A stretch of 14,264 bases of DNA from positions 1-14,264 of the forward strand of contig MWDY01000299.1 of the NCBI GenBank assembly GCA_002070755.1, in the 5' to 3' direction. The translations under genes were made by a program, and so were the position numbers. This document shows positions 1-7,008 of this stretch, in pieces. Each line of letters begins with the position of its first letter. Position 1 is the first letter of the stretch. The notes under the pieces were generated by a model, which saw nothing but the letters and a program-made list of their open reading frames with translations, had not been told where the DNA came from and searched no databases. This stretch comes from Spirochaetes bacterium ADurb.Bin110. GTDB taxonomy: Bacteria; Spirochaetota; Spirochaetia; Treponematales; Rectinemataceae.

Positions 1-398
1 TGGCTCTCCTCAAAGCTCACCATGGCAGCACTCGCCCCTACCATCTTTTCTACCCCTGGTGATAAAAGCCCCGAGGTGAGCCCAAGTGTGCTATCCCGTG
101 GATAGAACCCACTCCCACACTCATGACAATAGTAGTACGCTCGTTCGAGCGTGATCTCCCCTACCACCGTCAAAAAGCTCTTTGCCCGCCTCCCTCGATA
201 GACTGCAGTCCCTCCACAGGAACACTGGCAGGCTTGTCCATGGTAATCGCTGGTGTCGTCATTGAGCTTTGCTTCTAAAAGCTTGCCGGCAACCTTCAGC
301 GCTGCCGCTCGCATACTCGATTCTAGCTCTAGAAACCCTACCTTACTCTTCGCTTGCACAAGCCTCTCAAATTCCTCTTCGGTTTCTTCATTGATCAG
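1..398 (-). CDS. ISKra4-family transposase, N-terminal part (cut by window edge)
   Basis: The minus strand is open from about 417 to the window edge, giving roughly 132 residues. After an acidic helical stretch there is a CxCxC cluster (CQCSCGG), then a stretch ending TLERAYYYCHECGSGFYP, then a DSTLGL motif. This order (a Cys cluster, then a beta-strand LxRAYYxCxxCGxGxxPxDxxLGL) is typical of the zinc-binding N-terminus of ISKra4 transposases. The DDE catalytic residues would lie outside the window. The start is unclear: the first in-frame ATG is at 314, well inside the domain. Earlier possible starts are CTG at 398 (9 nt after a GGGGG tract) and GTG at 359. The frame is -1 relative to the upstream small ORF, so a frameshifted fusion is the alternative. 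The family call is confident; the start is not. Confidence 0.8.
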   Translation of the reverse strand, partial: MINEETEEEFERLVQAKSKVGFLELESSMRAAALKVAGKLLEAKLNDDTSDYHGQACQCSCGGTAVYRGRRAKSFLTVVGEITLERAYYYCHECGSGFYPRDSTLGLTSGLLSPGVEKMVGASAAMVSFEES

Positions 399-400
399 CC

Positions 401-784
401 TTACAAGCCCCCTTTTTCAGCCTCAGTGAGGCTGTCTACCTTAGGCTGCTCCAAGAGCTTGTCACAAATTTTTACATTCGTCTCCACATACTCGCGTATG
501 AGTTCCTGAAACTGGTGGTAGTGTTGAATCTGTGCTTTTGTCGACTCTACTGCCTCCTCTTTGATTACCTTGCCTACGCTTTTACCGTTTACTTTCCTTG
601 TGAGAATCCACACCGGTCCATGGCCTCGTGCACCAGGCTGCGCACAGTGGCAGCTTGGCTTGCCGCATTTCCTATATATATGCTCAAGACTCCCTGGCCT
701 AAAGGGAGCAAGCTTTGCAATTTCTGCCAATACCTCTTGCTTTTTCTCTGTAAATTCATCCAACGACTGTCTCTGATTTGTCAT
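401..784 (-). CDS. DUF6788-like small protein of the insertion sequence
   Basis: This 127-residue ORF begins at the ATG at 784, chosen over an upstream in-frame ATG at 835 because AGGAGG sits 6 nt before 784. It carries the family core GSLEHIYRKCGKPSCHCAQ followed by HGPVWILTRKVNGK, that is, a CGKxxCxC metal-binding-like motif and a basic strand. The C-terminus is helical. Such proteins are commonly encoded just upstream of ISKra4-type transposases; their role (DNA binding, regulation or helper) is not established to my knowledge. The stop (401-403) is within a few bases of the transposase frame, and the last codons contain an A5G5 tract (408-417) that could allow frameshifting or recoding. 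Confidence 0.75.
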   Translation of the reverse strand: MTNQRQSLDEFTEKKQEVLAEIAKLAPFRPGSLEHIYRKCGKPSCHCAQPGARGHGPVWILTRKVNGKSVGKVIKEEAVESTKAQIQHYHQFQELIREYVETNVKICDKLLEQPKVDSLTEAEKGGL

Positions 785-807
785 AGATGCCTCCTTTTTC
801 TGATTAT

Positions 808-835
808 AATATAAATAAGCAGAAAAAGATAGCAA
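808..835 (-). promoter_or_regulatory. Possible promoter of the insertion-sequence genes
   Basis: Read on the minus strand there is a TTGCTA (830-835), a 16-nt spacer and TATATT (808-813), overlapping a second TATAAT-like hexamer. It lies 24 nt upstream of the ATG at 784 with its AGGAGG. The hexamers are moderate and the region is AT-rich, so this is a weak call. Confidence 0.35.
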
Positions 836-897
836 TTCTTTTCTTCATCTCACCTTGGAAAAATCATCACAAAATTGTCGTGCACCCGGTTGAATTT

Positions 898-920
898 CTT
901 TTCTTGACAGATAAGAAAAG
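898..920. repeat. Inverted repeat overlapping the -35 element
   Basis: Eight-base arms CTTTTCTT (898-905) and AAGAAAAG (913-920) are perfect complements around a 7-nt spacer that contains most of the -35 hexamer. It may be a regulator-binding dyad, but its low-complexity A/G composition makes chance occurrence possible. Confidence 0.4.
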
Positions 921-932
921 CGGATTTATTAT
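904..932 (+). promoter_or_regulatory. Sigma-70-type promoter of the TRAP/dehydrogenase operon
   Basis: A perfect TTGACA (904-909), an exact 17-nt spacer and TATTAT (927-932) precede the first gene of the operon by 42 nt, with a strong AAGGAGG ribosome site at 963-969. Transcription would begin near 939-940. Two inverted repeats overlap the -35 and the start point, which points to a regulated promoter. This is the only strong promoter I see for the gene string that follows. Confidence 0.75.
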
Positions 933-952
933 TACTCATCATGTAATGAGTA
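933..952. promoter_or_regulatory. Candidate operator: 7-bp dyad over the transcription start
   Basis: Arms TACTCAT (933-939) and ATGAGTA (946-952) are perfect inverted copies separated by 6 nt, beginning directly after the -10 hexamer (927-932). A repressor bound here would block initiation. The FCD-domain regulator encoded within the operon (5917-6642) is the obvious candidate binder; this is inferred from position only. Confidence 0.55.
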
Positions 953-974
953 GTGCTTTTCGAAGGAGGCGCTT

Positions 975-1997
975 ATGAAGAACAAGTGGAAAATGCTATC
1001 TTTTGTGGCATTTTTTATTGCGGTGTCTAGTATATGTTTCGCTCAAGTAGGTCCGGCAACGATGAAGAGCGGGACATATACATGGGTAGCAGGAGGCATG
1101 GGCGGTGGTTGGTATACGGTCGCGGGCGGATTTGCGAATCTTGTGAACCAAAAAGAGTCGCGGATAACTATCAAAGTTGTTCCTGGTGGCGGACTGACCA
1201 ATCCCATTATGCTAGCACAGGGCGATGCGGATATCGCTTGGGGAGTAAGCTGGTTGGATAAAGCAGCCTATAATGGTGAAGCGCCATTCTTTAAGAAGGC
1301 TTACAAAGAAATATCCTCCATCGCCGGAGGTCTCTCAGCTGATCGATACCACTTTCTCGCAGCGAAGGATCAAAACGTAACTACTGTCGAGGAATTTGTA
1401 CGGAAAATTAAGAACGGCGAGAAGCTGAAGGTTGTAGGGCCTATGACCGGTACATCGGAATATGTGCTTTTCAACAAAGTACTCGAGTATTATGGCGTGT
1501 CTTATGAAACGATTCAGAAGAATGGTGGCACATTCATCCAGGCTATCTATGGTGATATGCCTACTCTTTACAAGGATAGGCATGTTGATTACGCGTTGAC
1601 CTGCGTAGGCTTGCCAGGAGCAATAATCACAGAGATGTCACTTGGAAGACCATCGATCCTTCTGACGGTAAGCGATGCCTGTGTAGATCATTTTGCTAAG
1701 ACAATGGGTCTCGTTTCAAGGGATTCAGGCTTGGCAGTGGTACCGGGAGGTACCTATCCTGGAATGCCCAATAATATACAGACACTCGCGCATATAACTG
1801 AAATCCTCGTGAGCCCGAAAATGCCTGAAGATGTCGCCTATGTGCTCACCAAAATACTAAACGAGAACAAGCCCGCTCTTGTTCAGATGGGCGCCAGCTA
1901 CGAAATATTCGATCCTAAGAAAGCCGCCTCTGTAGTCCAGGTTCCTCTTCATCCGGGTGCAGAGCGATATTACAAGGAAGTCGGGACGCTCAAATAG
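975..1997 (+). CDS. TAXI-family TRAP transporter substrate-binding protein
   Basis: This 340-residue periplasmic protein captures a small carboxylate or amino acid and hands it to the fused permease encoded next. Residues 1-23 form a signal peptide (basic start, hydrophobic core, cleavage after the Ala of CFA). I see no canonical lipobox. The glycine-rich VAGGMGGGWY at about 38-47 and VVPGGG further on are typical of the TRAP-associated extracytoplasmic immunogenic (TAXI) family, and the length fits. AAGGAGG at 963-969, 5 nt before the ATG, fixes the start. TAXI proteins studied elsewhere bind glutamate, 2-oxoglutarate and related compounds; the ligand here is unknown. The operon context suggests an amino or imino acid. 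It is the first gene of the long operon. Confidence 0.92.
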   Translation: MKNKWKMLSFVAFFIAVSSICFAQVGPATMKSGTYTWVAGGMGGGWYTVAGGFANLVNQKESRITIKVVPGGGLTNPIMLAQGDADIAWGVSWLDKAAYNGEAPFFKKAYKEISSIAGGLSADRYHFLAAKDQNVTTVEEFVRKIKNGEKLKVVGPMTGTSEYVLFNKVLEYYGVSYETIQKNGGTFIQAIYGDMPTLYKDRHVDYALTCVGLPGAIITEMSLGRPSILLTVSDACVDHFAKTMGLVSRDSGLAVVPGGTYPGMPNNIQTLAHITEILVSPKMPEDVAYVLTKILNENKPALVQMGASYEIFDPKKAASVVQVPLHPGAERYYKEVGTLK

Positions 1998-2011
1998 CCC
2001 ATAAAATTGAA

Positions 2012-2039
2012 AGCGCAGATAGTCCTTGCTGTCTGCGCT
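2012..2039 (+). repeat. Stable hairpin between binding-protein and permease genes
   Basis: AGCGCAGA (2012-2019) and TCTGCGCT (2032-2039) are perfect complements. Further pairs inward (with two G-U) extend this to about 12 bp closed by the loop CCTT. No T-run follows, so it is not a classical terminator. In binding-protein transporter operons such hairpins often protect the upstream message or give partial termination, so that more binding protein than permease is made. That role is inferred. Confidence 0.65.
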
Positions 2040-2082
2040 CATTATTGTAAGTTGCAATACCCACTTGTCAAAAGGAAGCCTT

Positions 2083-3999
2083 ATGAGAAAACTATCCGGC
2101 CCCCTGAGAAAAATAATCGGAGTCTGGTCCGCGCTGGTGGCTATATTTTATCTTTATACTGCGGTTTTTGGAATATTCCAGCCTAGAATCCAACGAGGTG
2201 TCAGTCTCTTTTTTCTTCTACCTCTTGGATTTCTGCTATATCCAGCGACCAAAAAATCGCCTAAGGAAAAACCTAGTGTATTGGACTTTATACTCGCTTT
2301 CGCTTCGATGATACCAGCATTGTATGTTATCATTTTCAACAAGCAACTAAATCTGCGTCTGCCTTTGATTGATCCAGTCTCAACGATCGAGATCATTCTT
2401 GGGATCATGAATGTTTTGCTTGTTCTTGAGTTAGTGAGGCGGGTGGTTGTCCCAGCTATGGCTATCCTGATATCTGTATTTATATTGTATGTCTGGGTGG
2501 CTCCCTATATGAGCGGAGTCTTCTATGCTAGACCTATTTCAATTCCACGCCTTATAGAGATTTTTTTCCTTAATACAGATGTAGGAATATACGGTTCTCT
2601 TATGGGGATTATGTCCACTTTTGTAGCTATTTTTGTTATTTTTTCTTGTTTTTTGGAGGGAACCAATACCGGTGTTTTCTTTACAAACTTTGCTTCGAGA
2701 ATAGCCGGGAAAGGTCCAGGAGGAGGCGCGAAGGTTGCCGCCATAGCCTCCGGCCTCTTCGGAACAATTTCTGGTGTTGGAGTGGCTAACATGTATGCCA
2801 CTGGTAGCTTCACTATTCCTCTTATGAAGAAGTTGGGTTATGAACCTAAATTTGCTGCCGCAGTTGCTGCAGCATCATCGACAGGAGGCCAGTTCATGCC
2901 GCCTGTCATGGGAGCAGCCTCTTTTGTTATGTCGGAAATCACCGGCATACCCTATTGGACAATTGCCATAGGTGCTGCTTTGCCGGCAATATTTTACTAT
3001 ATAAGCATCTTTATGCGGGTGCATTTTATTGCGCTTCGAGACAATCTTAAGCCCATGGATGAGAAAGAGATGCCATCATGGAAGCAACTCATAAGAGATT
3101 CCTATCTGCTCCTTCCGCTTGTTGCGCTTGTTGTGATGCTCGCGAGCGGATTTTCTCCATTCAGTTCCTGTACAGTGGCAATCGTCGCAACCTTTGTTCT
3201 GAGTTTCCTCAGCAAGAAGACTATGCTAACTCCAAAGAAACTCTATAAGGTACTGGAGAATTCGGGTCTTAGCTGTATCATGTTGGCAATCACATGCGCT
3301 GGTGCCGGTATGATCATCAGCGTAATCAACTATACTGGTCTTGGTCTGGGAATTGCTACGATAGTCTCCAGGTTTTCAGGAGGTTTTCTTCTTCCTGCCC
3401 TGATTCTCATCATGATTACCTGTATCCTAATGGGTTTGGGCATGCCTTGCACTCCTGCTTATATTATTACAGTAGTCATTGGCGCTCCGGCCATGAATGC
3501 GCTCGGCATTAAGACCTTACCAGCCCATCTGTTTGTCTTCTATTTTGCTATCCTAGCAGAACTGACTCCTCCTGATGCTATTGTAGCCTACTGCGCCGCC
3601 AGCATTGCAGGATCTGATCCTTGGAAGACAGGTTGGGAAGCCAGTTTTCTTGGCATAATGGGCTACATAATTCCATTTGTTTTTGTGTACAATCGCGCTA
3701 TTATTCTTGAGGGACCCATATATGCCTCGATTGCCACAAGCATCGTTCTTTTCATTGTGGTAATGCTCAACTCTGCTGCTGTCACGGATTATTTCCTAAA
3801 GCCTCTTGGTTTGGTAAAACGAATTTTGCTCTGGGTAATTTCAGCAGCCCTTGTTGTATTCTCTTGCCAGGAAAAGCTCCTTGCTACTTTCAGTATTTCA
3901 ATGATAGTCATCGTATTTGGTGGGATTATTATCATAACTTACTTTGCAATAAACAATAAGCTCGTAAAGAAATATAAAATGGAGATTGCTCAGATATGA
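2083..3999 (+). CDS. TRAP transporter fused permease (DctQM-type, TAXI class)
   Basis: This 638-residue inner-membrane protein combines a small DctQ-like N-terminal membrane unit with a large DctM-like unit and is the partner of the binding protein just upstream. Many hydrophobic segments are visible. The DctM signature lies at about residues 227-282: FGTISGVGVANMYATGSF, IPLMKKLGY, then ASSTGGQFMPPVMGAASF. Transport is driven by an ion gradient in this family, usually sodium. I start at ATG 2083 with AAGGAAG at 2072-2078. A longer reading from TTG at 2026 would begin inside the intergenic hairpin and lacks a ribosome site. The gene ends by an ATGA overlap with the next gene, indicating translational coupling. 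Confidence 0.93.
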   Translation: MRKLSGPLRKIIGVWSALVAIFYLYTAVFGIFQPRIQRGVSLFFLLPLGFLLYPATKKSPKEKPSVLDFILAFASMIPALYVIIFNKQLNLRLPLIDPVSTIEIILGIMNVLLVLELVRRVVVPAMAILISVFILYVWVAPYMSGVFYARPISIPRLIEIFFLNTDVGIYGSLMGIMSTFVAIFVIFSCFLEGTNTGVFFTNFASRIAGKGPGGGAKVAAIASGLFGTISGVGVANMYATGSFTIPLMKKLGYEPKFAAAVAAASSTGGQFMPPVMGAASFVMSEITGIPYWTIAIGAALPAIFYYISIFMRVHFIALRDNLKPMDEKEMPSWKQLIRDSYLLLPLVALVVMLASGFSPFSSCTVAIVATFVLSFLSKKTMLTPKKLYKVLENSGLSCIMLAITCAGAGMIISVINYTGLGLGIATIVSRFSGGFLLPALILIMITCILMGLGMPCTPAYIITVVIGAPAMNALGIKTLPAHLFVFYFAILAELTPPDAIVAYCAASIAGSDPWKTGWEASFLGIMGYIIPFVFVYNRAIILEGPIYASIATSIVLFIVVMLNSAAVTDYFLKPLGLVKRILLWVISAALVVFSCQEKLLATFSISMIVIVFGGIIIITYFAINNKLVKKYKMEIAQI

Positions 4000-4727
4000 T
4001 CGTGAAGGGCGGTTATACCAATTACGGGCAAGAGGTGGGGATCTTGATGTTAGAGACTCGTTTTCCCCGTCTGCCTGGGGATATTGGTAATGCAAAGACT
4101 TTTCCATTTCCGGTAATGTATTTGACCATTTCTGGTGCCTCTCCGACCAGGATTGTCAAAGAACGCGATTCCACCCTCCTTAAGCCTTTCATAGATGGTG
4201 CACGGGAACTCGAAGAGCGCGGAGTCAGAGCGATTACAACGAGCTGTGGTTTTCTCGCACTGTGGCAAGAAGAGCTCGCAGCAGCAGTGAGCATTCCCCT
4301 CTTTACATCGAGCCTAATTCAAATACCATTTCTTTTCAGGATTTTCGGCGGAAGAGGTACAATCGGAGTCCTTACTGCCAGGGCTCAGTCTCTGACACAA
4401 GAACACTTTGCACAATGTGGAGCGAATAAATTACCGATTGTTATTGCAGGTATGGATGAGAGCCCAGAATTTACGAGAGTATTTCTAGAGGAAGCGAACT
4501 CGAAAGAGGATTGCACTATGGATACTGATCGAGTGAGGGATGAGCTGATACTAGCTGCGGGTCGGCTCATCGATGAACATCCCGATATACGAGCTGTTGT
4601 CCTTGAGTGCACAAATATGCCTCCTTTTAGAAAAGAGATTGCTAATAAAATTGGTAAACCCGTTTTTGATATCGTGACTCTTACAAAATTCATCTATTCA
4701 GGTTTGGTTGCAGATTGGAGAATCTAA
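3996..4727 (+). CDS. Aspartate/glutamate racemase-superfamily protein
   Basis: A 243-residue cytosolic protein of the Asp/Glu/hydantoin racemase superfamily. Members invert the alpha-carbon of amino acids or related compounds using two cysteines. Both expected cysteines are present: C84 in TTSCGF and C205 in VLECTN. The N-terminal VGILMLETRFPRLPGDIGN and the FDIVTL near the C-terminus match a subgroup usually annotated only as a racemase-family protein, without a defined substrate. The start overlaps the permease stop (ATGA), and the N-terminal strand fits the fold from there. Its location between the importer and a D-amino-acid-oxidase-like flavoprotein suggests it converts the imported L-form to the D-form that the dehydrogenase accepts, or the reverse. 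The specific substrate cannot be named. Confidence 0.8.
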   Translation: MIVKGGYTNYGQEVGILMLETRFPRLPGDIGNAKTFPFPVMYLTISGASPTRIVKERDSTLLKPFIDGARELEERGVRAITTSCGFLALWQEELAAAVSIPLFTSSLIQIPFLFRIFGGRGTIGVLTARAQSLTQEHFAQCGANKLPIVIAGMDESPEFTRVFLEEANSKEDCTMDTDRVRDELILAAGRLIDEHPDIRAVVLECTNMPPFRKEIANKIGKPVFDIVTLTKFIYSGLVADWRI

Positions 4728-5920
4728 TGGCTAATATACGATGCGACGCAGCAGTGATTGGCGCTGGAGTAATAGGCATGTCAACTGCGTACGAGCTTTG
4801 TAAAAGAAAGAAGAAAGTCATATTGATAGACAAATCAGTAATTGGCGCAGGAGCTTCTGGCGCATGTGATGATATGATTCTCCTTCAATCGAAAAAACCG
4901 GGGATCCTTCTCGAGATGGCTTTTAGGAGTCTTGAATTGTTCAAGGCATTAAAGGTCGAATTGCCCTGTGACATCGAATTTGAAAGCAGGGGCGGAACAA
5001 TCCTTATAGAAAACCAGGCACAGCTTTCCGAAATGGAAGAATTCGTTAAAAGTCAAAATAAATATGGACTTGAAGTTGAGATTATCGATGCCAAAGAATT
5101 GAGAGAGCTACAACCTTTTGTTTCTCCTAATATAATTGCGTCTACCTATAGCAAACAGGATTCGCAGGCAAATCCTATGGCGCTCATGAAGGCTCTCTAT
5201 CTGGCTTCCAAAAAACTAGGTCTTGAATATAAGAGCATGGCTAGACCAATCGAAATTTCCAACCAGCTAGGTCATTGGAAAATAAAGCTAAATAATGACG
5301 ATGAAGTAGAAGCAGACATTGTAATCAATGCAACAGGCGCATGGGCAAACGAAGTTAATGCTCTTATTGGTATAGACTTGCCTATAGCGCCTCGAAAGGG
5401 TCAGGTCATTGTTACAGAAGCAATCCCGAATATTGGGAAGACAAATGTCTGGAGTGCCCAGTATATTGTTTCGAAATTGAAATCGAATCATTCTAAGGAG
5501 GGGAAGACCCTTGCGGAGAAATATGGGTTAGGTTTTGCATTCACAGGCACAAGAAACGGCAATTACCTTATTGGCAGCACGCGAGAAAATGTGGGATTCG
5601 ATAGAACAACGGATCCGGAAGCGCTCGCTCTTCTAGCCAATCAGGTAACCCATTTCTTCCCTGTTATGAAGAAAATCAATTTTATACGCTCATTTGCCGG
5701 TCTTCGTCCTTCTACTCCTGATGGGATGCCTTTCCTTGGAGAAATTCGTGAAGCCCCAGGCTTTTTTATCGCCGCTGGCCATGAGGGGGATGGTATTGCG
5801 CTGTCTCCGGTGACAGGCGTTCTCATGGCAGACATTGTAGAAGGCAAAAATCCTGAATTCTCAATAGCAGAGTTCAGTCCGTCTAGGTTTTCCACAAATG
5901 CTCTTGGAGCGAAATCTTGA
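4727..5920 (+). CDS. FAD-dependent D-amino-acid/imino-acid oxidoreductase (DAO family; catalytic subunit)
   Basis: A 397-residue DAO-fold flavoprotein similar to the catalytic subunits of proline dehydrogenase complexes, opine oxidases and hydrogen cyanide synthase (HcnC type). The FAD-binding GAGVIG is at residues 12-17, with an acidic residue ending the second strand (ILIDK). GASGA at 42-46 and the C-terminal GLRPSTPDGMPFLG (325-338) followed by AAGHEGDGI (349-357) are typical. It would oxidise the C-N bond next to a carboxylate and pass electrons to the Fe-S/flavin subunits encoded downstream. The start at 4727 overlaps the previous stop by one base (TAATG) with GGAG 6 nt upstream; a TTG at 4715 has no such support. 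The family is clear; the substrate is unknown. Confidence 0.87.
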   Translation: MANIRCDAAVIGAGVIGMSTAYELCKRKKKVILIDKSVIGAGASGACDDMILLQSKKPGILLEMAFRSLELFKALKVELPCDIEFESRGGTILIENQAQLSEMEEFVKSQNKYGLEVEIIDAKELRELQPFVSPNIIASTYSKQDSQANPMALMKALYLASKKLGLEYKSMARPIEISNQLGHWKIKLNNDDEVEADIVINATGAWANEVNALIGIDLPIAPRKGQVIVTEAIPNIGKTNVWSAQYIVSKLKSNHSKEGKTLAEKYGLGFAFTGTRNGNYLIGSTRENVGFDRTTDPEALALLANQVTHFFPVMKKINFIRSFAGLRPSTPDGMPFLGEIREAPGFFIAAGHEGDGIALSPVTGVLMADIVEGKNPEFSIAEFSPSRFSTNALGAKS

Positions 5921-6642
5921 AAGCAAATATGGATGAAAGAGAATTGATCATTCTTGAATCAATTCGCGATGAAGGTAGTCCGGTCGGATCATGGTATCTT
6001 GTCGAACAATTGGAAAAAAAAGGCTATAAAATAAGCTCAGCTTCCATGAGTCGAATTCTCTATAAGCTCGAATCATGTGGATATGTAGAGAGTCAAGCCA
6101 ACAGGGGAAGAATCATCACTTCTAAAGGCATCAAGGCAATCGAAGAAACCAAAATGATTAATTCGATCGACCAACATAGGAAAGATCTGGAGAATCTGAT
6201 AAATAGCAATGTTCTGGATGAATTCATAATGGTATTGCAAGCAAGGAAAGCCATTGAACGAGAGACCGCTCGACTTGCCGCGCAAAATATAACTGAGCAG
6301 GAATTGGAGAAATTAGGATCGGTGCTTAGAGAGCAAGAAGAAAAAGCCTCAAGAGGGGAGAGTATTGCAGAAGTCGATATAACTTTTCATAGAACCATAG
6401 CAGAAGCATCAAGGAATTCAGCTTTGATAGCCTTATATGGACTTCTCGCTATGATGGGGCAGCAATCCGAGCTATTTGAATGTGTTAGAAGCAAACTAAA
6501 GAATCCATACCAGAAAGCTCACAGAAATATTCTGAATGCTCTCGAAAAGCATGATCAAGAGGAAGCTGAGCAATGCATAGTGTTCCATTTGGATTCGCTC
6601 ATCGAGGATGTACGTAAATATTGGGATATCTATAATGTCTAA
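5917..6642 (+). CDS. Transcription regulator: winged helix plus FCD ligand domain
   Basis: A 241-residue cytosolic regulator. Residues about 8-76 form a winged helix resembling the HTH_12 type of NrpR ([20 protein letters not shown], then [14 protein letters not shown]), not the classical GntR N-terminus. Residues about 98-235 form an all-helical FCD domain like that of FadR/VanR-type regulators. Likely metal ligands are D154 and H158 (DITFH), H202 and H224. FCD domains bind small carboxylates, so it probably senses the transported or oxidised substrate. The likely target is the dyad at 933-952. I use TTG at 5917 (overlapping the previous stop, GGAG 7 nt upstream). ATG at 5929 is an alternative but lacks a well-spaced ribosome site. 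Confidence 0.82.
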   Translation: MKANMDERELIILESIRDEGSPVGSWYLVEQLEKKGYKISSASMSRILYKLESCGYVESQANRGRIITSKGIKAIEETKMINSIDQHRKDLENLINSNVLDEFIMVLQARKAIERETARLAAQNITEQELEKLGSVLREQEEKASRGESIAEVDITFHRTIAEASRNSALIALYGLLAMMGQQSELFECVRSKLKNPYQKAHRNILNALEKHDQEEAEQCIVFHLDSLIEDVRKYWDIYNV

Positions 6643-6680
6643 TTCAATATGTTTTTATCCTAAAAGAGGTAGTCATTGAT

Positions 6681-6983
6681 ATGGGAAAAGCCAGGAATGA
6701 AGGCGAACAACGATTTGTTTGCCGATGTGAAGAAGTAACAGAAGAAGAAATACTTGAAGCAATCCGGGCTGGTGCGAAAAGTGTAGTCGAAATAAAACGC
6801 TGGACAAGAGCCGGAATGGGTATTTGTCAGGGTAGATCATGCAGAAGGCTTGTTGAAAAAATTTTATCTGTAGAATTGAATCTCAAACCAGAGGATATAG
6901 AGATATCTTCTTTTAGGCAACCAGTTAGACCCGTATCGATTCAATCGATGGAAGGATTATCGATTCAGAGCAAAGAAAAATAA
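6681..6983 (+). CDS. BFD-like [2Fe-2S] protein, dehydrogenase subunit
   Basis: This 100-residue protein has the bacterioferritin-associated-ferredoxin-type motif: C14-x-C16 (VCRCEEV) and C49-x4-C54 (GICQGRSC), with a 32-residue spacer, binding one [2Fe-2S] cluster. In many HcnB/opine-oxidase-type proteins this domain is fused to the C-terminus of the FAD/NAD subunit. Here it is a separate gene, and the HcnB-like protein downstream lacks it. It therefore probably relays electrons within the multi-subunit dehydrogenase. AGAGGT lies 10 nt before the ATG. The last 15 codons contain a short near-repeat (SIQS twice, 24-bp spacing). Confidence 0.85.
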   Translation: MGKARNEGEQRFVCRCEEVTEEEILEAIRAGAKSVVEIKRWTRAGMGICQGRSCRRLVEKILSVELNLKPEDIEISSFRQPVRPVSIQSMEGLSIQSKEK

Positions 6984-7008
6984 TATTTGAATATGGAGGT
7001 GTTCAATA

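Larger units (their letters stand above)
1..784 (-). mobile_element. Partial ISKra4-type insertion sequence (right-hand part of element in this window)
   Basis: Two adjacent minus-strand ORFs, a DUF6788-like small protein followed by an ISKra4-type transposase N-terminus, form a recognisable insertion-sequence module. The element continues past the left edge. Its right terminal inverted repeat must lie somewhere between about 785 and 900. I cannot define it, because the other end is not in the window and no target duplication can be compared. It is oriented divergently from the transporter operon that starts at 975. Family assignment rests on the transposase Cys motifs and on the partner ORF; the outer boundary given is only the start codon of the small ORF. 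Confidence 0.75.

Noticed and set aside
787..978. Small plus-strand open frame of 63 codons before the binding-protein gene
   Set aside because: It runs through the IS gene upstream region, the promoter and the dyads, has no ribosome site and its product resembles nothing.
2026..2082. Longer start for the TRAP permease at TTG 2026
   Set aside because: It would place the start inside the loop of a stable hairpin with no ribosome site; ATG 2083 has AAGGAAG at the right distance.
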